Numbered from the stretch's first letter, positions 1 through 9,196 are shown. The stretch: 64,000 nucleotides of DNA from Achromobacter spanius (GCF_002812705.1 NZ_CP025030.1:3534001-3598000); one strand, 5' to 3'. Made by a program: numbers and translations. Notes: a model not told the origin generated them from the sequence alone.

Positions 1-1
1 C

Positions 2-628
2 GCCGAAACCCTGTTGCCGGCCGACCGCGTGCTGATCGCCGTGGGCCGGCGCCCGCGCACGCAGGGCTGGGGGCTGGAAAGCCTGCAACTGGATCGCAAG
101 GGCAATGCGCTGCGCATCGACGACCAGTGCCGCACGTCGATGCGCGACGTCTGGGCCATTGGCGACATTGCCGGTGAACCGATGCTGGCGCACCGCGCCA
201 TGGCGCAAGGCGAGATGGTGGCGGAACTGGTGGCGGGCAAACGCCGTCACTTCCAGCCCGCATCCATTCCCGCCGTGTGCTTTACCGACCCCGAAGTCGT
301 GGTGGCGGGCTTGTCGCCGTCGGACGCGGAAGCCGCGGGGTTGGACTGCCTGGCGGCATCGTTCCCGTTTGCCGCCAATGGCCGCGCCATGACGCTGGAA
401 TCCACCGACGGCTTTGTCCGCGTGGTGGCCCGGCGCGACAACCATCTGATCGTGGGCTGGCAGGCGGTGGGGCGCGGGGTGTCGGAGCTATCGACGGCGT
501 TTGGCCAATCGCTGGAAATGGGCGCCACGCTGGAAGACGTGGCGGGCACCATTCACGCGCATCCGACCTTGGGCGAAGCGGTGCAGGAAGCGGCGCTGAA
601 AGCGCTGGGCCACGCGCTGCACATTTGA
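2..628 (+). CDS. lpdA: Dihydrolipoamide dehydrogenase, C-terminal part (5' end outside window)
   Basis: Flavoprotein disulfide reductase (E3 component type) that reoxidises dihydrolipoamide with NAD+. The window begins inside the gene, so only about 208 C-terminal residues are present. Visible are the second FAD-contacting segment ([17 protein letters not shown]) and the dimerisation domain ending in the active-site base motif [15 protein letters not shown], whose His-Pro pair is typical of LpdA. The TGA stop lies just before a hairpin. Which 2-oxoacid dehydrogenase complex it serves cannot be told, because the upstream genes are outside the window. Another class I disulfide reductase is possible, but the HAHPTL motif argues strongly for an E3. 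Confidence 0.88.
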   Translation, partial: AETLLPADRVLIAVGRRPRTQGWGLESLQLDRKGNALRIDDQCRTSMRDVWAIGDIAGEPMLAHRAMAQGEMVAELVAGKRRHFQPASIPAVCFTDPEVVVAGLSPSDAEAAGLDCLAASFPFAANGRAMTLESTDGFVRVVARRDNHLIVGWQAVGRGVSELSTAFGQSLEMGATLEDVAGTIHAHPTLGEAVQEAALKALGHALHI

Positions 629-661
629 TTCGTCGTTTGTTGATCGATGCTGATCGATGAT

Positions 662-693
662 CAGCCGGTGGCGGCAAGCGCCGCTACCGGCTG
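662..693. terminator. Hairpin between convergent lpdA and dikinase-like gene
   Basis: A near-perfect stem pairs CAGCCGGT with ACCGGCTG, extended inward by a GC-rich stem around a four-base loop. It straddles the stop codon of the minus-strand gene and lies 33 bases after the lpdA stop. There is no strong T tract, so it may be a weak bidirectional terminator or an mRNA 3'-end stabiliser. Confidence 0.45.
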
Positions 694-2735
694 CCGTCGA
701 TATACGGCCGGGCCTGCAAGACGATGATGTTGTCGCCCTGCACGGCCCATTCGATATCCTGATCCACATTGCCCAAACGCAGCTTGATCTGGTTGCCCAC
801 GGCGGCCAGCCGCGCGACGAGCGCATCGTTCAGCACTTGTCGTGATCCTTCGATCGGCACTTCGCGCACGCCACCTGCCGCGTCCGCCACCAACTGCGTG
901 TCCTCGGCGGAACGGCTCAGCACCTGCACCGCCTTGGACCAGGTGGAATACATCAGTTGCTCCGCCTGGCGCTTGCCTTCCACCACCTTGATGCCCAGCC
1001 CGCGCTTGGCGGAAATGTACGTGACGTAGCGGCGCGACGCATCAAAGGGATCGCGCGTGATCATCACGCCTGAACTGTCCGATGCCGCCGCCTGCTGCAC
1101 CAGCACCGCCATCACCACGCCATCCTGGCCGATGCCGGCCGCGCGCCGCGCCTCATAGGCTTCGAAGTTATAGACCGACGCCCATACGGTCTGCACGGCT
1201 TGCGCCAAGGCATTGGCCTGCGTCACGTTGGGCACGGTGGTGTAAAGACCCGCGCCGCTGAAGCCGGGTAGGTCTTCGGAATTGGATGAGCTGCGCACGA
1301 AGACGCCGCGCCCCTTCAACTGCTGTTGCCAGCGTGCGCGCCAGGCGGCAACCAGCGCGTCGTCGGGCGGGGCGTTGATGATGTCCTGGCGCAAGGCGGC
1401 CAGTTCGGCGCGGCGCACGTTGGCGTCACCAATAAAGTCCGGCCGCTGCTCCAGCGCCGCGATACGTTGCGGGATGCCCAACTGCGTCATGAACGCCGCG
1501 TACTGGGCAAACGGAATGCAGAAGCCGTCCGGCACGCTGGCCAGCGGCGGCAGCGCCGATTTGAGCGCGCCCAGGTTGGCCGCCTTGACCCCGCAGTACC
1601 GGCTGTCGCGCGTGGCCATGCCCGTCAGCGGCTTCAGCGCCCGAACCGACAGGTCGGGCTTGGGCAGCGGCGGGGCGGCGGCTTTGGGCGGGTCGTTGGG
1701 CTTGCCTTCCGGGTTGCCTTCGGGTTTGGCCTCCGGCTTGGCAATGGGCTGCACCTGATAGCCATTACTCGCGACCGTCAGTTCCACCCACTGGCCGTCA
1801 TACTTGCGCAGCGCCGCGACGGCATCGCGCACGTAAGCGTTGGGAATGCGCCAGCCCTTGGCCAGCAGGTTCACATGCGACAACAACGTGGACGGCCGCT
1901 GCGTGACCAGGCCCGCGACCGGCGAGATGGCGACGGGCACTTCGTCCAGCACCACGATATCGGTGGGCGCCAGATCCGGCGTGTCATCTACCGACTTCAC
2001 GATACGCAAGCGGCCCTGCGCATGGCCGGTGTTCAGCGGCAAGAACGTCTGTTCGCGCAGCAACGCCTCTTGCGTCACCAAGGCCAGCCCGGCGGTTTGC
2101 GCCGTCTGCTCTTGCGCCGTGGAATTCGCCTTGAAACGCACCGGCTCGTAGAACGTGGCGCGTAGCTTGTCTTCGGTCAGCCGCAGCAGCGCGGGCGTGA
2201 CTTGGTCGCCTTCCCAGAATTCGTAGGTGTAGCCGGGCAGGTCGCGCTGCCAGCTCAGGGTGCCGAACAAGAGCCGCCGCTTGGGATCCTTGTACTGCGC
2301 GATCAGCGTGGCCCGGTCCGTGCCCGGCAGCAGCCGGTGTGCGCGCGCGAAGTTCTCGTGCAGGGAATAGCGCGGCGTGTCGATGTAATAGATGCGGTCG
2401 CCGCGTTGGCGATCAATCACGAACAGCACATGCGGAATCTCAAGCGGCGTGCCGGCGTTGTAGACGCGGGCCAGTTGCTGGAATTCGGCCTGTGTGCCGA
2501 TCCGACCCAGATACGCCGGCCCGCCACGCTTCGCGCCTTCCTGCGATTGCGTCGCGCGTTCGTCCGGGCGCAGGGGGCGGGCGTTTTCGTAGGGCGAAGG
2601 CTTGCGGGCGGTTTGCGCCAGGGCCTCGGAGCCGCTGCCGGCGACAAACAGCAGGCCGAACGCGCTCAGAATGATCGGGCAAACACGCAGCCTGCGCGGC
2701 AGGCCAACATGGCGTAAGGCAGGCGATAGCGGCAT
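684..2735 (-). CDS. Exported PEP/pyruvate-binding dikinase-like protein with glucan-water-dikinase domain order
   Basis: A 683-residue protein of unknown substrate. An N-terminal hydrophobic segment (about residues 18-40, ending ALAQ) reads as a signal peptide, which is why the ATG at 2735 was preferred over a longer open frame. A phosphohistidine-like segment around residue 287 (STLLSHVNLLAKGWRIPN) is followed by a Lys-Pro-Glu-rich linker (about 331-360). A C-terminal ATP-grasp, PPDK_N-type domain follows, with GVKAANLGAL near 382 and RSSSNSEDLPGFSGAG near 500. In PEP synthase and PPDK the ATP-grasp comes first; His before ATP-grasp is the order of plant glucan/phosphoglucan water dikinases. 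VWASVYNFEAYEARR and MAVLVQ also resemble that family. A phosphotransfer enzyme outside the cytoplasm would be unexpected, so export or activity may be wrong. Confidence 0.75.
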   Translation of the reverse strand: MPLSPALRHVGLPRRLRVCPIILSAFGLLFVAGSGSEALAQTARKPSPYENARPLRPDERATQSQEGAKRGGPAYLGRIGTQAEFQQLARVYNAGTPLEIPHVLFVIDRQRGDRIYYIDTPRYSLHENFARAHRLLPGTDRATLIAQYKDPKRRLLFGTLSWQRDLPGYTYEFWEGDQVTPALLRLTEDKLRATFYEPVRFKANSTAQEQTAQTAGLALVTQEALLREQTFLPLNTGHAQGRLRIVKSVDDTPDLAPTDIVVLDEVPVAISPVAGLVTQRPSTLLSHVNLLAKGWRIPNAYVRDAVAALRKYDGQWVELTVASNGYQVQPIAKPEAKPEGNPEGKPNDPPKAAAPPLPKPDLSVRALKPLTGMATRDSRYCGVKAANLGALKSALPPLASVPDGFCIPFAQYAAFMTQLGIPQRIAALEQRPDFIGDANVRRAELAALRQDIINAPPDDALVAAWRARWQQQLKGRGVFVRSSSNSEDLPGFSGAGLYTTVPNVTQANALAQAVQTVWASVYNFEAYEARRAAGIGQDGVVMAVLVQQAAASDSSGVMITRDPFDASRRYVTYISAKRGLGIKVVEGKRQAEQLMYSTWSKAVQVLSRSAEDTQLVADAAGGVREVPIEGSRQVLNDALVARLAAVGNQIKLRLGNVDQDIEWAVQGDNIIVLQARPYIDGSR

Positions 2736-2997
2736 GAAATAGGGGGCGGGTCGCAAGGAGTTGCGATGATATCGGAGCGCCGGCCCTGGCCTGTAGGCGA
2801 GTGTTTCCAGATGTGGCCAGTCATGCGTGGCCCATGCGAGGCTGAAACGGGCCATCGAAAATACCCAATTCCAGTGATACGCGCCCAACGACGATTCCCG
2901 TGTAATCCAGTCTCGGCAATCAGCCGCGCCGGCGGCGCGAGCGCCACCCTGTTTTCGCACGCGCGGACGGGGCGGGCTCGTAGGGCCTTTCATGCAG

Positions 2998-3025
2998 GGG
3001 GAGCGAAAGCTGCCCCTGTTTTTTT
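2998..3025 (+). terminator. Rho-independent-type hairpin with T7 tract
   Basis: GGGGAGC, a GAAA tetraloop and GCTGCCCC (one bulged base) form a stem followed within three bases by seven T residues. It reads as a plus-strand terminator, but no plus-strand gene precedes it. It may be left over from the region that lost most of hicAB, or end an unrecognised short transcript. Confidence 0.5.
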
Positions 3026-3077
3026 GGGGATGAGGAATTGCGTCGGGGACGTGCCCAGTCTCGACCCGGCAACACCG

Positions 3078-3293
3078 TACACCGTGACGTTGCCGGCCGT
3101 CGTGACGAGCAAAGTGTTCCTGTCCAACGAGATGATCCGGCAAGGTGTGCGTAAAGCAGAGATGGCCCGTCGCCTGGGGGTTCATATGCCGCAGGTCGAT
3201 CGTCTGTTGAACCTGCGTCATTCGTCACGGATCGAGCAGGTGGAGGCGGCACTGGAGAAGCTCGGCCGCCGTCTGGACGTATCGATCGCGTAG
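3078..3293 (+). pseudogene. HicB-type antitoxin remnant (C-terminal DNA-binding part only)
   Basis: The 71 codons ending at the TAG of 3291-3293 match the C-terminal half of HicB antitoxins: a VTLPAVV linker, then an Arc/HTH-like segment (VRKAEMARRLGVHMPQVDRL and LRHSSRIEQVEAAL). Intact HicB has an extra N-terminal RNase-H-like domain of about 60-70 residues, absent here, and no hicA toxin gene lies next to it. An open frame with an ATG at 3030 could express an 87-residue protein, so a free DNA-binding domain is possible. The simplest reading is a decayed toxin-antitoxin locus. Confidence 0.65.
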
Positions 3294-3300
3294 CCATTCC

Positions 3301-3329
3301 CGGCCTAAGGCGGAATCAGCCTTAGGCCG
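3301..3329. terminator. Perfect hairpin between hicB remnant and siderophore receptor gene
   Basis: CGGCCTAAGG pairs exactly with CCTTAGGCCG around a nine-base loop. It lies between two convergent features, 24 bases beyond the receptor stop codon. There is no T tract on either side, so it is probably a 3'-end hairpin rather than a strong intrinsic terminator. Confidence 0.45.
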
Positions 3330-3352
3330 CTCCGCCCGTCCCACTCTCAACG

Positions 3353-5869
3353 TCAGTACGTGCCGCGCAAGGTCAGCATGACGTTGCGGGGGGCGCCGTA
3401 CCAGTTGCCGCCATTGGAAGCGCCGACCCGTTCGTAATACACCTTGTCGAACAGGTTGTTGACGTTGACGGTGGCTGTCCATTGCGGGGCGAAACGGTAT
3501 TGCGCCATCAGGTTGACGGTGGCGTAGCCTGCCTGCTGGAATTTGTACGGCGTGTAGGTGCGGCTGTCGCGCGAGTATGCCGTGCCCGTCACGTAGTTGG
3601 CGCTTTGCACCTGCGCGCTGCCGCCGATGCGCCAGCGCGACCAGTCGCCGGGCAGGGTGTAGGCCGTCGATACCTTCAGCAGATGGCGCGGCGTGATGCT
3701 GCTGTAGACCGCGTCGTTGGTCTTGTCGCGGGTGTTGTTGAAGGTGTATCCCAGCGCGACTTCCCAGCCGGGCGAGACCTCGCCGCCGATCTCCATGTCC
3801 AGCCCTCGGCTGACCACTTTGCCTTGCGCCAGGTAGCAGCAGTTGCCGGCCCAGGCGTCATAGTCTTCCGGGTAGCGGGGGTCCAGCACGCCGGTGCCGG
3901 TGCGCTCCACGTTGAACAGGCTGAACGTGGCGTTCAGGCGGCCGTCCAGCAGTTCGCCCTTGACGCCCATTTCGTAGCTCTTGCCCTTGATGGCGGGCAG
4001 CGATGAGCCGGGCAGGGGGCCCGACTTCAGCAAACCCTGCGGCTTGTGGATGGTGGCGTAGCTGACATAGGCCGACCATGCGTCGCTCAGGTCATAGATG
4101 ACGCCGCCGTAGGGCGTGGTGGTGGTCGGTTCGCGGTAGGACGTTTTTGAGTACGGCACCCAGCCGCCATTGATGGGGGCGGAGACCGTCTGGTAGAAAT
4201 TGTAGGAACTGAAGCGCGCGCCCGCGATCAGGTGCAGGCGCTCGGTCGGGTTGATCCGCAGCACGCCATACATGCCTTTCTGCTCTTGGCCCCACGGGTC
4301 ATAGCGTTCGTTTTCCGGCAGGCTCAGGTCTGGGTTCCAGATATTGCGGTTGTAGACGTTGACCGGCACCTTCCATTCGTCCACGGGCTTGGACACGGCC
4401 CACGTGCCTTCGCTGCGCTGCCAGTCGGCGCCCAGCAGGGCTTCGTGCGTGCCGCCAAGCAGGTCGAAGCTGCCGGACAGGTTCACATCCAGCAGGTTCT
4501 GGGTGTTGGTCATTGCGTACCGTCCGCCGCCCCAGGTGGCGCCCAGGCCCGTGTCGCGATCCACTCCGCCGTTGGCGAACGCGGTGAGCGATTTGCTGTC
4601 GGTTTCTTCGCGGGTGTAGTTGGCCTTGAAGCGCCAGGTGTCGCCCAGCCGTTGTTCCAGTTGCGCAAAGATCTGCTTGGTGTCGGTATGGACGTAGGTC
4701 CAGGGCTGGCTCAGGTTGGTTGAGCGCGACAGGCCGATATCGCCGCCGTCCGTGTACCGAGGCAGGCCGCTGCGGCTGCCTTGCTCGCGCATCCGGCTGT
4801 AGCTGCCGCCCACCGTCAGCAGCGTGCTGCGGGTCAGGTCGGCTTCCAGCACGCCGTAGATCTGCGGCGTTTCGGTGGAACTGTGCGACATGTACGAACC
4901 GCTGTCGCCATAGACGGCAACCGCGCGGCCGCGCAGCCGGCCATCGAATCCCAAGGGGCCGGTGGCGTCGATCATGCTGCGGTAGTTGTCCCAACTGCCG
5001 GCCGAGGCTTCCACCGTCAGTTGATATTCCGCCAGCGGCTTCTTGCGCACCAGGTTGATGATGCCGCCGGGGTCGCCCATGCCGCCCAGCAAGCCCGAGG
5101 CGCCGCGCATGATTTCCACGCGGTCATAGAACGCCATGTCCTGCGTCGGGCCGTAGGTGTACGAGCCCAGCGCCAAGGGGGCGCCGCCGTCGATCTGCAT
5201 GCTGGTGATCTGGAAGCCGCGCGAGTAGTAGTCGGACGAATAGGAATTCACGCGGCGGACCGTGATGCCGGGCGCACGGCTCATGGCGTCGGTGACGTTG
5301 ACCAGATGCTGGTCGTCGAGCATCTGACGGGTCACGACCGACACGGACTGAGGCACTTCGCGGAACGCCAGATCGGTCTTGGACGCGGTGCTGGTGACCA
5401 GGCTGGTGTACGACCCCGTGCCTTCGGTTGTGCCGTCGGCGGCGCGGCGCGCGATGACGGTCACGGCCGCCATGGTGGTGGCGTCCAGGTCCCGCGGTTC
5501 GGGTTCGATGGTGACCGTGTTGCCGCGTATCACCGCGATCAGGCCGCTGCCGGCCAGGATGCGGTCTAGCGCCTGTTGCGGCGTCAGGCGGCCCGCGACC
5601 GGGGGCGCCGTCTTTCCCGCGACCAACTCCGGCGGGTAGAGAATTTCCAGCGATGCCTGCCGGCTGACTTCGACCAAGGCGTCATGCAAGGGTTGGCGGG
5701 CGGTGTTGACCAGGACGGCGGGGCTGTGGGCTTGCGCCTCCTGGGCCTGCGCGTCGGGGGCTTGAGCCAGGCCCAGCGCAATCAGCAAGGGCAGCGTGCG
5801 CAGGGCAATGCGCGGCTGGCGCGGTCGCGACGGCAGGGCGGTGCCGTCGCGGGAAAGTCTACGGTTCAC
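3353..5869 (-). CDS. TonB-dependent siderophore receptor with N-terminal signalling (STN) domain
   Basis: Outer-membrane receptor of about 838 residues for a ferric siderophore. After a signal peptide (LLIALGLAQAPDAQAQ) comes an STN domain (about 60-140; PLHDALVEVSRQASLEILY, LTPQQALDRILAGSGL), then the plug (REVPQSVSVVTRQMLDDQ, RGASGLLGGMGDPGGIINLV) and a beta-barrel ending RNVMLTLRGTY with a C-terminal aromatic. The STN domain marks it as a transducer that signals to the FecR-like protein encoded just upstream. The longest frame begins with TTG at 5902, but that start lies under the Fur-like box. The GTG at 5869, preceded by TTGGAA, places the box upstream and is preferred, although the leader is then very short. 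The ligand is unknown; FpvA/FoxA-type receptors are the closest style. Confidence 0.9.
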   Translation of the reverse strand: MNRRLSRDGTALPSRPRQPRIALRTLPLLIALGLAQAPDAQAQEAQAHSPAVLVNTARQPLHDALVEVSRQASLEILYPPELVAGKTAPPVAGRLTPQQALDRILAGSGLIAVIRGNTVTIEPEPRDLDATTMAAVTVIARRAADGTTEGTGSYTSLVTSTASKTDLAFREVPQSVSVVTRQMLDDQHLVNVTDAMSRAPGITVRRVNSYSSDYYSRGFQITSMQIDGGAPLALGSYTYGPTQDMAFYDRVEIMRGASGLLGGMGDPGGIINLVRKKPLAEYQLTVEASAGSWDNYRSMIDATGPLGFDGRLRGRAVAVYGDSGSYMSHSSTETPQIYGVLEADLTRSTLLTVGGSYSRMREQGSRSGLPRYTDGGDIGLSRSTNLSQPWTYVHTDTKQIFAQLEQRLGDTWRFKANYTREETDSKSLTAFANGGVDRDTGLGATWGGGRYAMTNTQNLLDVNLSGSFDLLGGTHEALLGADWQRSEGTWAVSKPVDEWKVPVNVYNRNIWNPDLSLPENERYDPWGQEQKGMYGVLRINPTERLHLIAGARFSSYNFYQTVSAPINGGWVPYSKTSYREPTTTTPYGGVIYDLSDAWSAYVSYATIHKPQGLLKSGPLPGSSLPAIKGKSYEMGVKGELLDGRLNATFSLFNVERTGTGVLDPRYPEDYDAWAGNCCYLAQGKVVSRGLDMEIGGEVSPGWEVALGYTFNNTRDKTNDAVYSSITPRHLLKVSTAYTLPGDWSRWRIGGSAQVQSANYVTGTAYSRDSRTYTPYKFQQAGYATVNLMAQYRFAPQWTATVNVNNLFDKVYYERVGASNGGNWYGAPRNVMLTLRGTY

Positions 5870-5881
5870 AAGAATAGTTCC

Positions 5882-5900
5882 AATAATGATTCTCAGCGGC
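5882..5900 (-). promoter_or_regulatory. Fur-like box upstream of the TonB receptor
   Basis: Read against the GATAATGATAATCATTATC consensus, this 19-base stretch matches about 12 positions, including an intact TAATGAT followed two bases later by TCA. It ends 13 bases before the proposed GTG start, consistent with iron repression of the receptor in addition to control by the adjacent sigma factor. Confidence 0.55.
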
Positions 5901-6059
5901 AAAGCCGCGCCACCCTTTGGCCAAAGGTCTCCAGGGGCCGCCGCGTGCGCGGCCGTCCCCTCTTAGCTAAAGAGTGTGAAAGGCGCGAAAACCCTGAAGA
6001 TCTAGCGGAGTAATTTTGAAACTATATGTTTCAGATGAGGGGTGATGCCGCAGTGGGAA

Positions 6060-7100
6060 TCAGCGTGCTTTGACGACGTAGCGGTTACCGCCTTCCGCGT
6101 CGATACGCACAGGCGCGATGCGGGGCAGCAGTTCCAGGAAGCTCGCCGGCTGGTCGATGCTGACCGCGCCCGCAATCCGCACCTTGTCCAACCCCGCGCC
6201 GGACAGCCGGATGGCATAGGGCGCATAGCGATTCATTTCGCGCACGGCGTCAGCAAGCGGCGTGTTGTTGAAAACGATGCGGCCTTGGTGCCATGCGGTC
6301 AGCGCCGCCAGGTCCACGACATGCGGGGCACCCAGCCCCGACCGAGACACCGTCAGGCCTTGGCCGGGCGTCAAGGCGGCCTGTTGCCAAAAGCGCAAGC
6401 CCGTGGGTTTGACCTCGACCGATCCGGACAGCACGGCCACGTCGGTAACGTCGCCGTGGCGGCGCACGTTAAAGCGTGTGCCCGTCACGCGAACTTGCGC
6501 GTCGCCCGTGCGCACGTAGAAAGGGCGGTTGGCATCGGCCTTGACGGAAAACGTGATCTCGCCCGCCGCCAGATCGACCTCGCGGCGGTCGGGGTAGAAG
6601 CGCACGTTGGCCTGCGTGTCGGTATTGAGTTCCAGGATGGAATCGTCCGACAGCGCGACCTGGCGGCGTTCACCATGGGCGCTGGCGAGCGTGGCATCGT
6701 AGGTTGGCGCGGCGGTTTGAAACAGCGGCACCGTGGCCACCCCAATCGCCAGCGCGGCGGCGCCCGCCAACGCGACGCCGGCCCAGCGCACCCGTCGCGA
6801 CGGGGGGCGGACCCGCGTCGGGGCGGATTCGGATTCGGTTTCGAATTCGGTATCGCGGGCCAGGGCGCGCAGCCGTTCCGCAGGCACCGCCAGGGTATCG
6901 CGCCAGACCTCGTCCAGCAGCGCGTATTCGTGGGCGTGCGCTGGGGCTTGCTTCAACCAGGCATCGAAAGCGAGCTGGTCGGCAACGCTCATCCTGCCGG
7001 AGCGCGCGCGGGCGAACCAGAATGCCGCGGCATCGCGCGGATCATCGAACGTGGGGCGGGTGCCGTTGTCGGCCGGGGAATGGGGCTCAGTCGGGCGCAT
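6060..7100 (-). CDS. FecR-family anti-sigma regulator
   Basis: A 346-residue single-pass inner-membrane regulator. It has a cytoplasmic N-terminal DUF4880-like region (DPRDAAAFWFARARSG, AFDAWLKQAPAHAHEY), one membrane segment at about 106-127 and a periplasmic FecR domain (ASAHGERRQVALSDDSILEL, LAAGEITFSV, VRVTGTRFNV). It ends in a DUF4974/STN-like C-terminal region that would meet the receptor's signalling domain. In the FecIRA paradigm such proteins relay receptor occupancy to the ECF sigma factor. The start overlaps the end of the sigma gene by 14 bases, indicating translational coupling. About 190 bases separate it from the receptor gene, which probably has its own promoter. Confidence 0.92.
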   Translation of the reverse strand: MRPTEPHSPADNGTRPTFDDPRDAAAFWFARARSGRMSVADQLAFDAWLKQAPAHAHEYALLDEVWRDTLAVPAERLRALARDTEFETESESAPTRVRPPSRRVRWAGVALAGAAALAIGVATVPLFQTAAPTYDATLASAHGERRQVALSDDSILELNTDTQANVRFYPDRREVDLAAGEITFSVKADANRPFYVRTGDAQVRVTGTRFNVRRHGDVTDVAVLSGSVEVKPTGLRFWQQAALTPGQGLTVSRSGLGAPHVVDLAALTAWHQGRIVFNNTPLADAVREMNRYAPYAIRLSGAGLDKVRIAGAVSIDQPASFLELLPRIAPVRIDAEGGNRYVVKAR

Positions 7101-7593
7101 AGCTGTGCAGGGCGTCGCGCAGATGACGCATGGCGCGCATGATATAGCGCTCGACGGAATTCAGCGACACGCCCAGCCGCGCGGCGACTTCCTGGTGGGA
7201 ATACCCTTCCAGGCGATGCCAGATATAGGCCTGCCGGCATTTGATGGGCAATTGCAGCAGGGCCGCTTCAACGGCCGCGGCCAATTGCGCGGCGCGCACG
7301 GCGGCGCCGCTGTCCACGTCCCGGGGGTGATCGTCTTCGCTGATTTCATGCAAGGGCAGCGTGGGCAGCCGGGCCTCGCGGCGCGCGTTGCCGGCCAGGC
7401 TGTTCATGCTGGCGCGGTACAGGTAGGCCCGTGGCTCCAGGATGTGACCGCCGTCCGACTTCAACAAGCCCACGGCCGCGTCTTGCAGCGCGTCCTCGGC
7501 CTCGTGGGTGTTGCCCACCTTGCGCACCCAGCCGCGCACCATCTCGGCATAGCAGCCGATCCAGCCTTTGTCTTGGGGTTTGCTGCGAGGCAT
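7087..7593 (-). CDS. FecI-like ECF RNA polymerase sigma factor
   Basis: A 168-residue ECF sigma factor. Region 2 lies at about residues 15-75 (THEAEDALQDAAVGLL, PRAYLYRASMNSLAGN) and region 4 at about 105-160 (LPIKCRQAYIWHRLEGYSHQ, VAARLGVSLNSVERYIMRAM). The start at 7593 (MPRSKPQDKGW) gives the usual length for the iron-responsive subgroup; upstream in-frame sequence has no sigma-like character. It is transcribed first, ahead of the overlapping FecR gene, and a Fur-like box lies about 60 bases before the start. The expected target is the promoter of the adjacent TonB receptor. Confidence 0.92.
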   Translation of the reverse strand: MPRSKPQDKGWIGCYAEMVRGWVRKVGNTHEAEDALQDAAVGLLKSDGGHILEPRAYLYRASMNSLAGNARREARLPTLPLHEISEDDHPRDVDSGAAVRAAQLAAAVEAALLQLPIKCRQAYIWHRLEGYSHQEVAARLGVSLNSVERYIMRAMRHLRDALHSYAPD

Positions 7594-7653
7594 GGACGAA
7601 TGGGGAAAGGGACGACGGGGAAGGGACGACGGGGAACAGAGAAGGTGCGTAGT

Positions 7654-7672
7654 GTAAATCATTCCCATTAAT
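7654..7672 (-). promoter_or_regulatory. Fur-like box upstream of the ECF sigma gene
   Basis: On the minus strand ATTAATGGGAATGATTTAC matches about 12 of 19 positions of the Fur consensus, with AATG, AAT and ATT cores in register. Its place ahead of a FecI-type gene is the usual one for iron control of surface signalling. Confidence 0.5.
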
Positions 7673-7722
7673 GCGGGGCCGGACGTACGGCGTTGCCGGG
7701 CATCCGCGCTGGCGCCAGACGC

Positions 7723-7750
7723 AACAAGGCCCTCTTGCGAGGGCCTTGTT
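7723..7750 (-). terminator. Terminator downstream of argH
   Basis: A perfect 12-base-pair stem (AACAAGGCCCTC with GAGGGCCTTGTT) around a four-base loop lies 24 bases after the argH stop. The symmetrical AAC/GTT ends give a short T-containing tail in both directions. Confidence 0.75.
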
Positions 7751-7774
7751 TGGTAAGGCGGGATCCCGGAGGAA

Positions 7775-9196
7775 TCAGCCTTCGGCCGTTTCCGCCAGTA
7801 CGCGCTGGGCTTCTTCGGCCACGCGTTCGGGGGCGGTGCCGCCGACGTGCTTGCGGGCGGCAACCGAGCCTTCCAGCGTCAGCACCTGGTGGACGTCGTC
7901 GCCGATCTGGGCGTGATAGGCCTTGAGTTCGTCGGTGGACAGGTCAGCCAGGTCGCAGCCGCGCTGTTCGCAGTCGCGCACGGCGTGGGCGACCACTTCG
8001 TGGGCGTCGCGGAAGGGCACGCCGCGCTTGACCAGGTAGTCGGCCAGGTCGGTGGCGGTGGCGAAGCCTTGCAGGGCGGCGGCGCGCATGTTGTCGGCCT
8101 TGACCTTGATGCCGGCAGCCATGTCCGCAAAGATGGTCAGCGTGTCGCGCACGGTGTCCACGGTGTCGAACAGGCCTTCCTTGTCTTCCTGGTTGTCCTT
8201 GTTGTAGGCCAGGGGTTGGCCTTTCATCAGGGTCAGCAGGGCGACCAGGTTGCCGTTGACGCGGCCGGTCTTGCCACGGGCAAGCTCGGGCACGTCGGGG
8301 TTTTTCTTTTGCGGCATGATCGAGCTGCCGGTGCAGAAGCGGTCGGCCAGGTCGATGAAGCCCACGCGCGGGCTCATCCACAGCACCAGCTCTTCGGACA
8401 GGCGCGACACGTGCGTCATGATCAGCGCGCCGGCGGCGCAGAATTCGATGGCGAAGTCGCGGTCGGACACGGCATCCAGCGAATTGCGGCACACGCCGTC
8501 AAAGCCCAGCGTCTTGGCGACGCGTTCGCGGTCGATGGGGAACGACGTGCCGGCCAGCGCGGCGGCGCCCAGCGGCAGGCGGTTCACGCGGCGGCGGCAG
8601 TCGGCCAGGCGCTCGGCGTCGCGGCCGAACATTTCGGCATAGGCCAGCAGGTGGTGGCCGAACGTGACGGGTTGGGCAACTTGCAGATGGGTGAAGCCCG
8701 GCATGATGGTGCCGGCGTTTTCCAGGGCGACTGCGGCCAGGGCGTGGCGCAGTTGGCGCAGCAGGTCTTGCAGGTTGTCGATTTCGTCGCGCAGCCACAG
8801 GCGGATGTCGGTGGCCACCTGGTCGTTACGCGAACGGCCGGTGTGCAGGCGCTTGCCCGCGTCGCCCACCAGTTCCACCAGGCGCTTTTCGATGTTCAGG
8901 TGCACGTCTTCCAGATCCAGCAGCCATTGGAAGCTGCCGGCGTCGATTTCAGACAGGATCTGGGTCATGCCACGCTGGATGTCGGCCAGGTCTTGCGCGC
9001 CGATGATGCCTTGGGCGGCCAGCATGTCAGCGTGCGCGAGCGAGCCCTGGATGTCGTGGCGCGCCAGGCGCTTGTCGAAATCCACGGACGCCGTATAGCG
9101 TTTGACGAGTTCGGATACCGGTTCCGAGAACCGGGCGGACCAGGCCTGCGCCTTGTTGGCGAACTGGTTTTGATCGGGGGAGGGAGTGTTTGCCAT
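7775..9196 (-). CDS. argH: Argininosuccinate lyase
   Basis: Cleaves argininosuccinate to arginine and fumarate, the last step of arginine synthesis; a cytoplasmic homotetramer of the fumarase/aspartase superfamily. The 473 residues contain [37 protein letters not shown] (catalytic His region) and the superfamily signature [12 protein letters not shown]. The ATG at 9196 ([12 protein letters not shown]) was chosen because residues before it do not resemble the family. It stands alone, with its own terminator, and diverges from the channel gene on the other strand. Confidence 0.97.
   Translation of the reverse strand: MANTPSPDQNQFANKAQAWSARFSEPVSELVKRYTASVDFDKRLARHDIQGSLAHADMLAAQGIIGAQDLADIQRGMTQILSEIDAGSFQWLLDLEDVHLNIEKRLVELVGDAGKRLHTGRSRNDQVATDIRLWLRDEIDNLQDLLRQLRHALAAVALENAGTIMPGFTHLQVAQPVTFGHHLLAYAEMFGRDAERLADCRRRVNRLPLGAAALAGTSFPIDRERVAKTLGFDGVCRNSLDAVSDRDFAIEFCAAGALIMTHVSRLSEELVLWMSPRVGFIDLADRFCTGSSIMPQKKNPDVPELARGKTGRVNGNLVALLTLMKGQPLAYNKDNQEDKEGLFDTVDTVRDTLTIFADMAAGIKVKADNMRAAALQGFATATDLADYLVKRGVPFRDAHEVVAHAVRDCEQRGCDLADLSTDELKAYHAQIGDDVHQVLTLEGSVAARKHVGGTAPERVAEEAQRVLAETAEG

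Noticed and set aside
4781..5569. Long plus-strand open frame opposite the TonB receptor gene
   Set aside because: It is antisense to a clearly recognisable receptor, has no ribosome-binding site or family motifs, and reflects the GC-rich third codon position.
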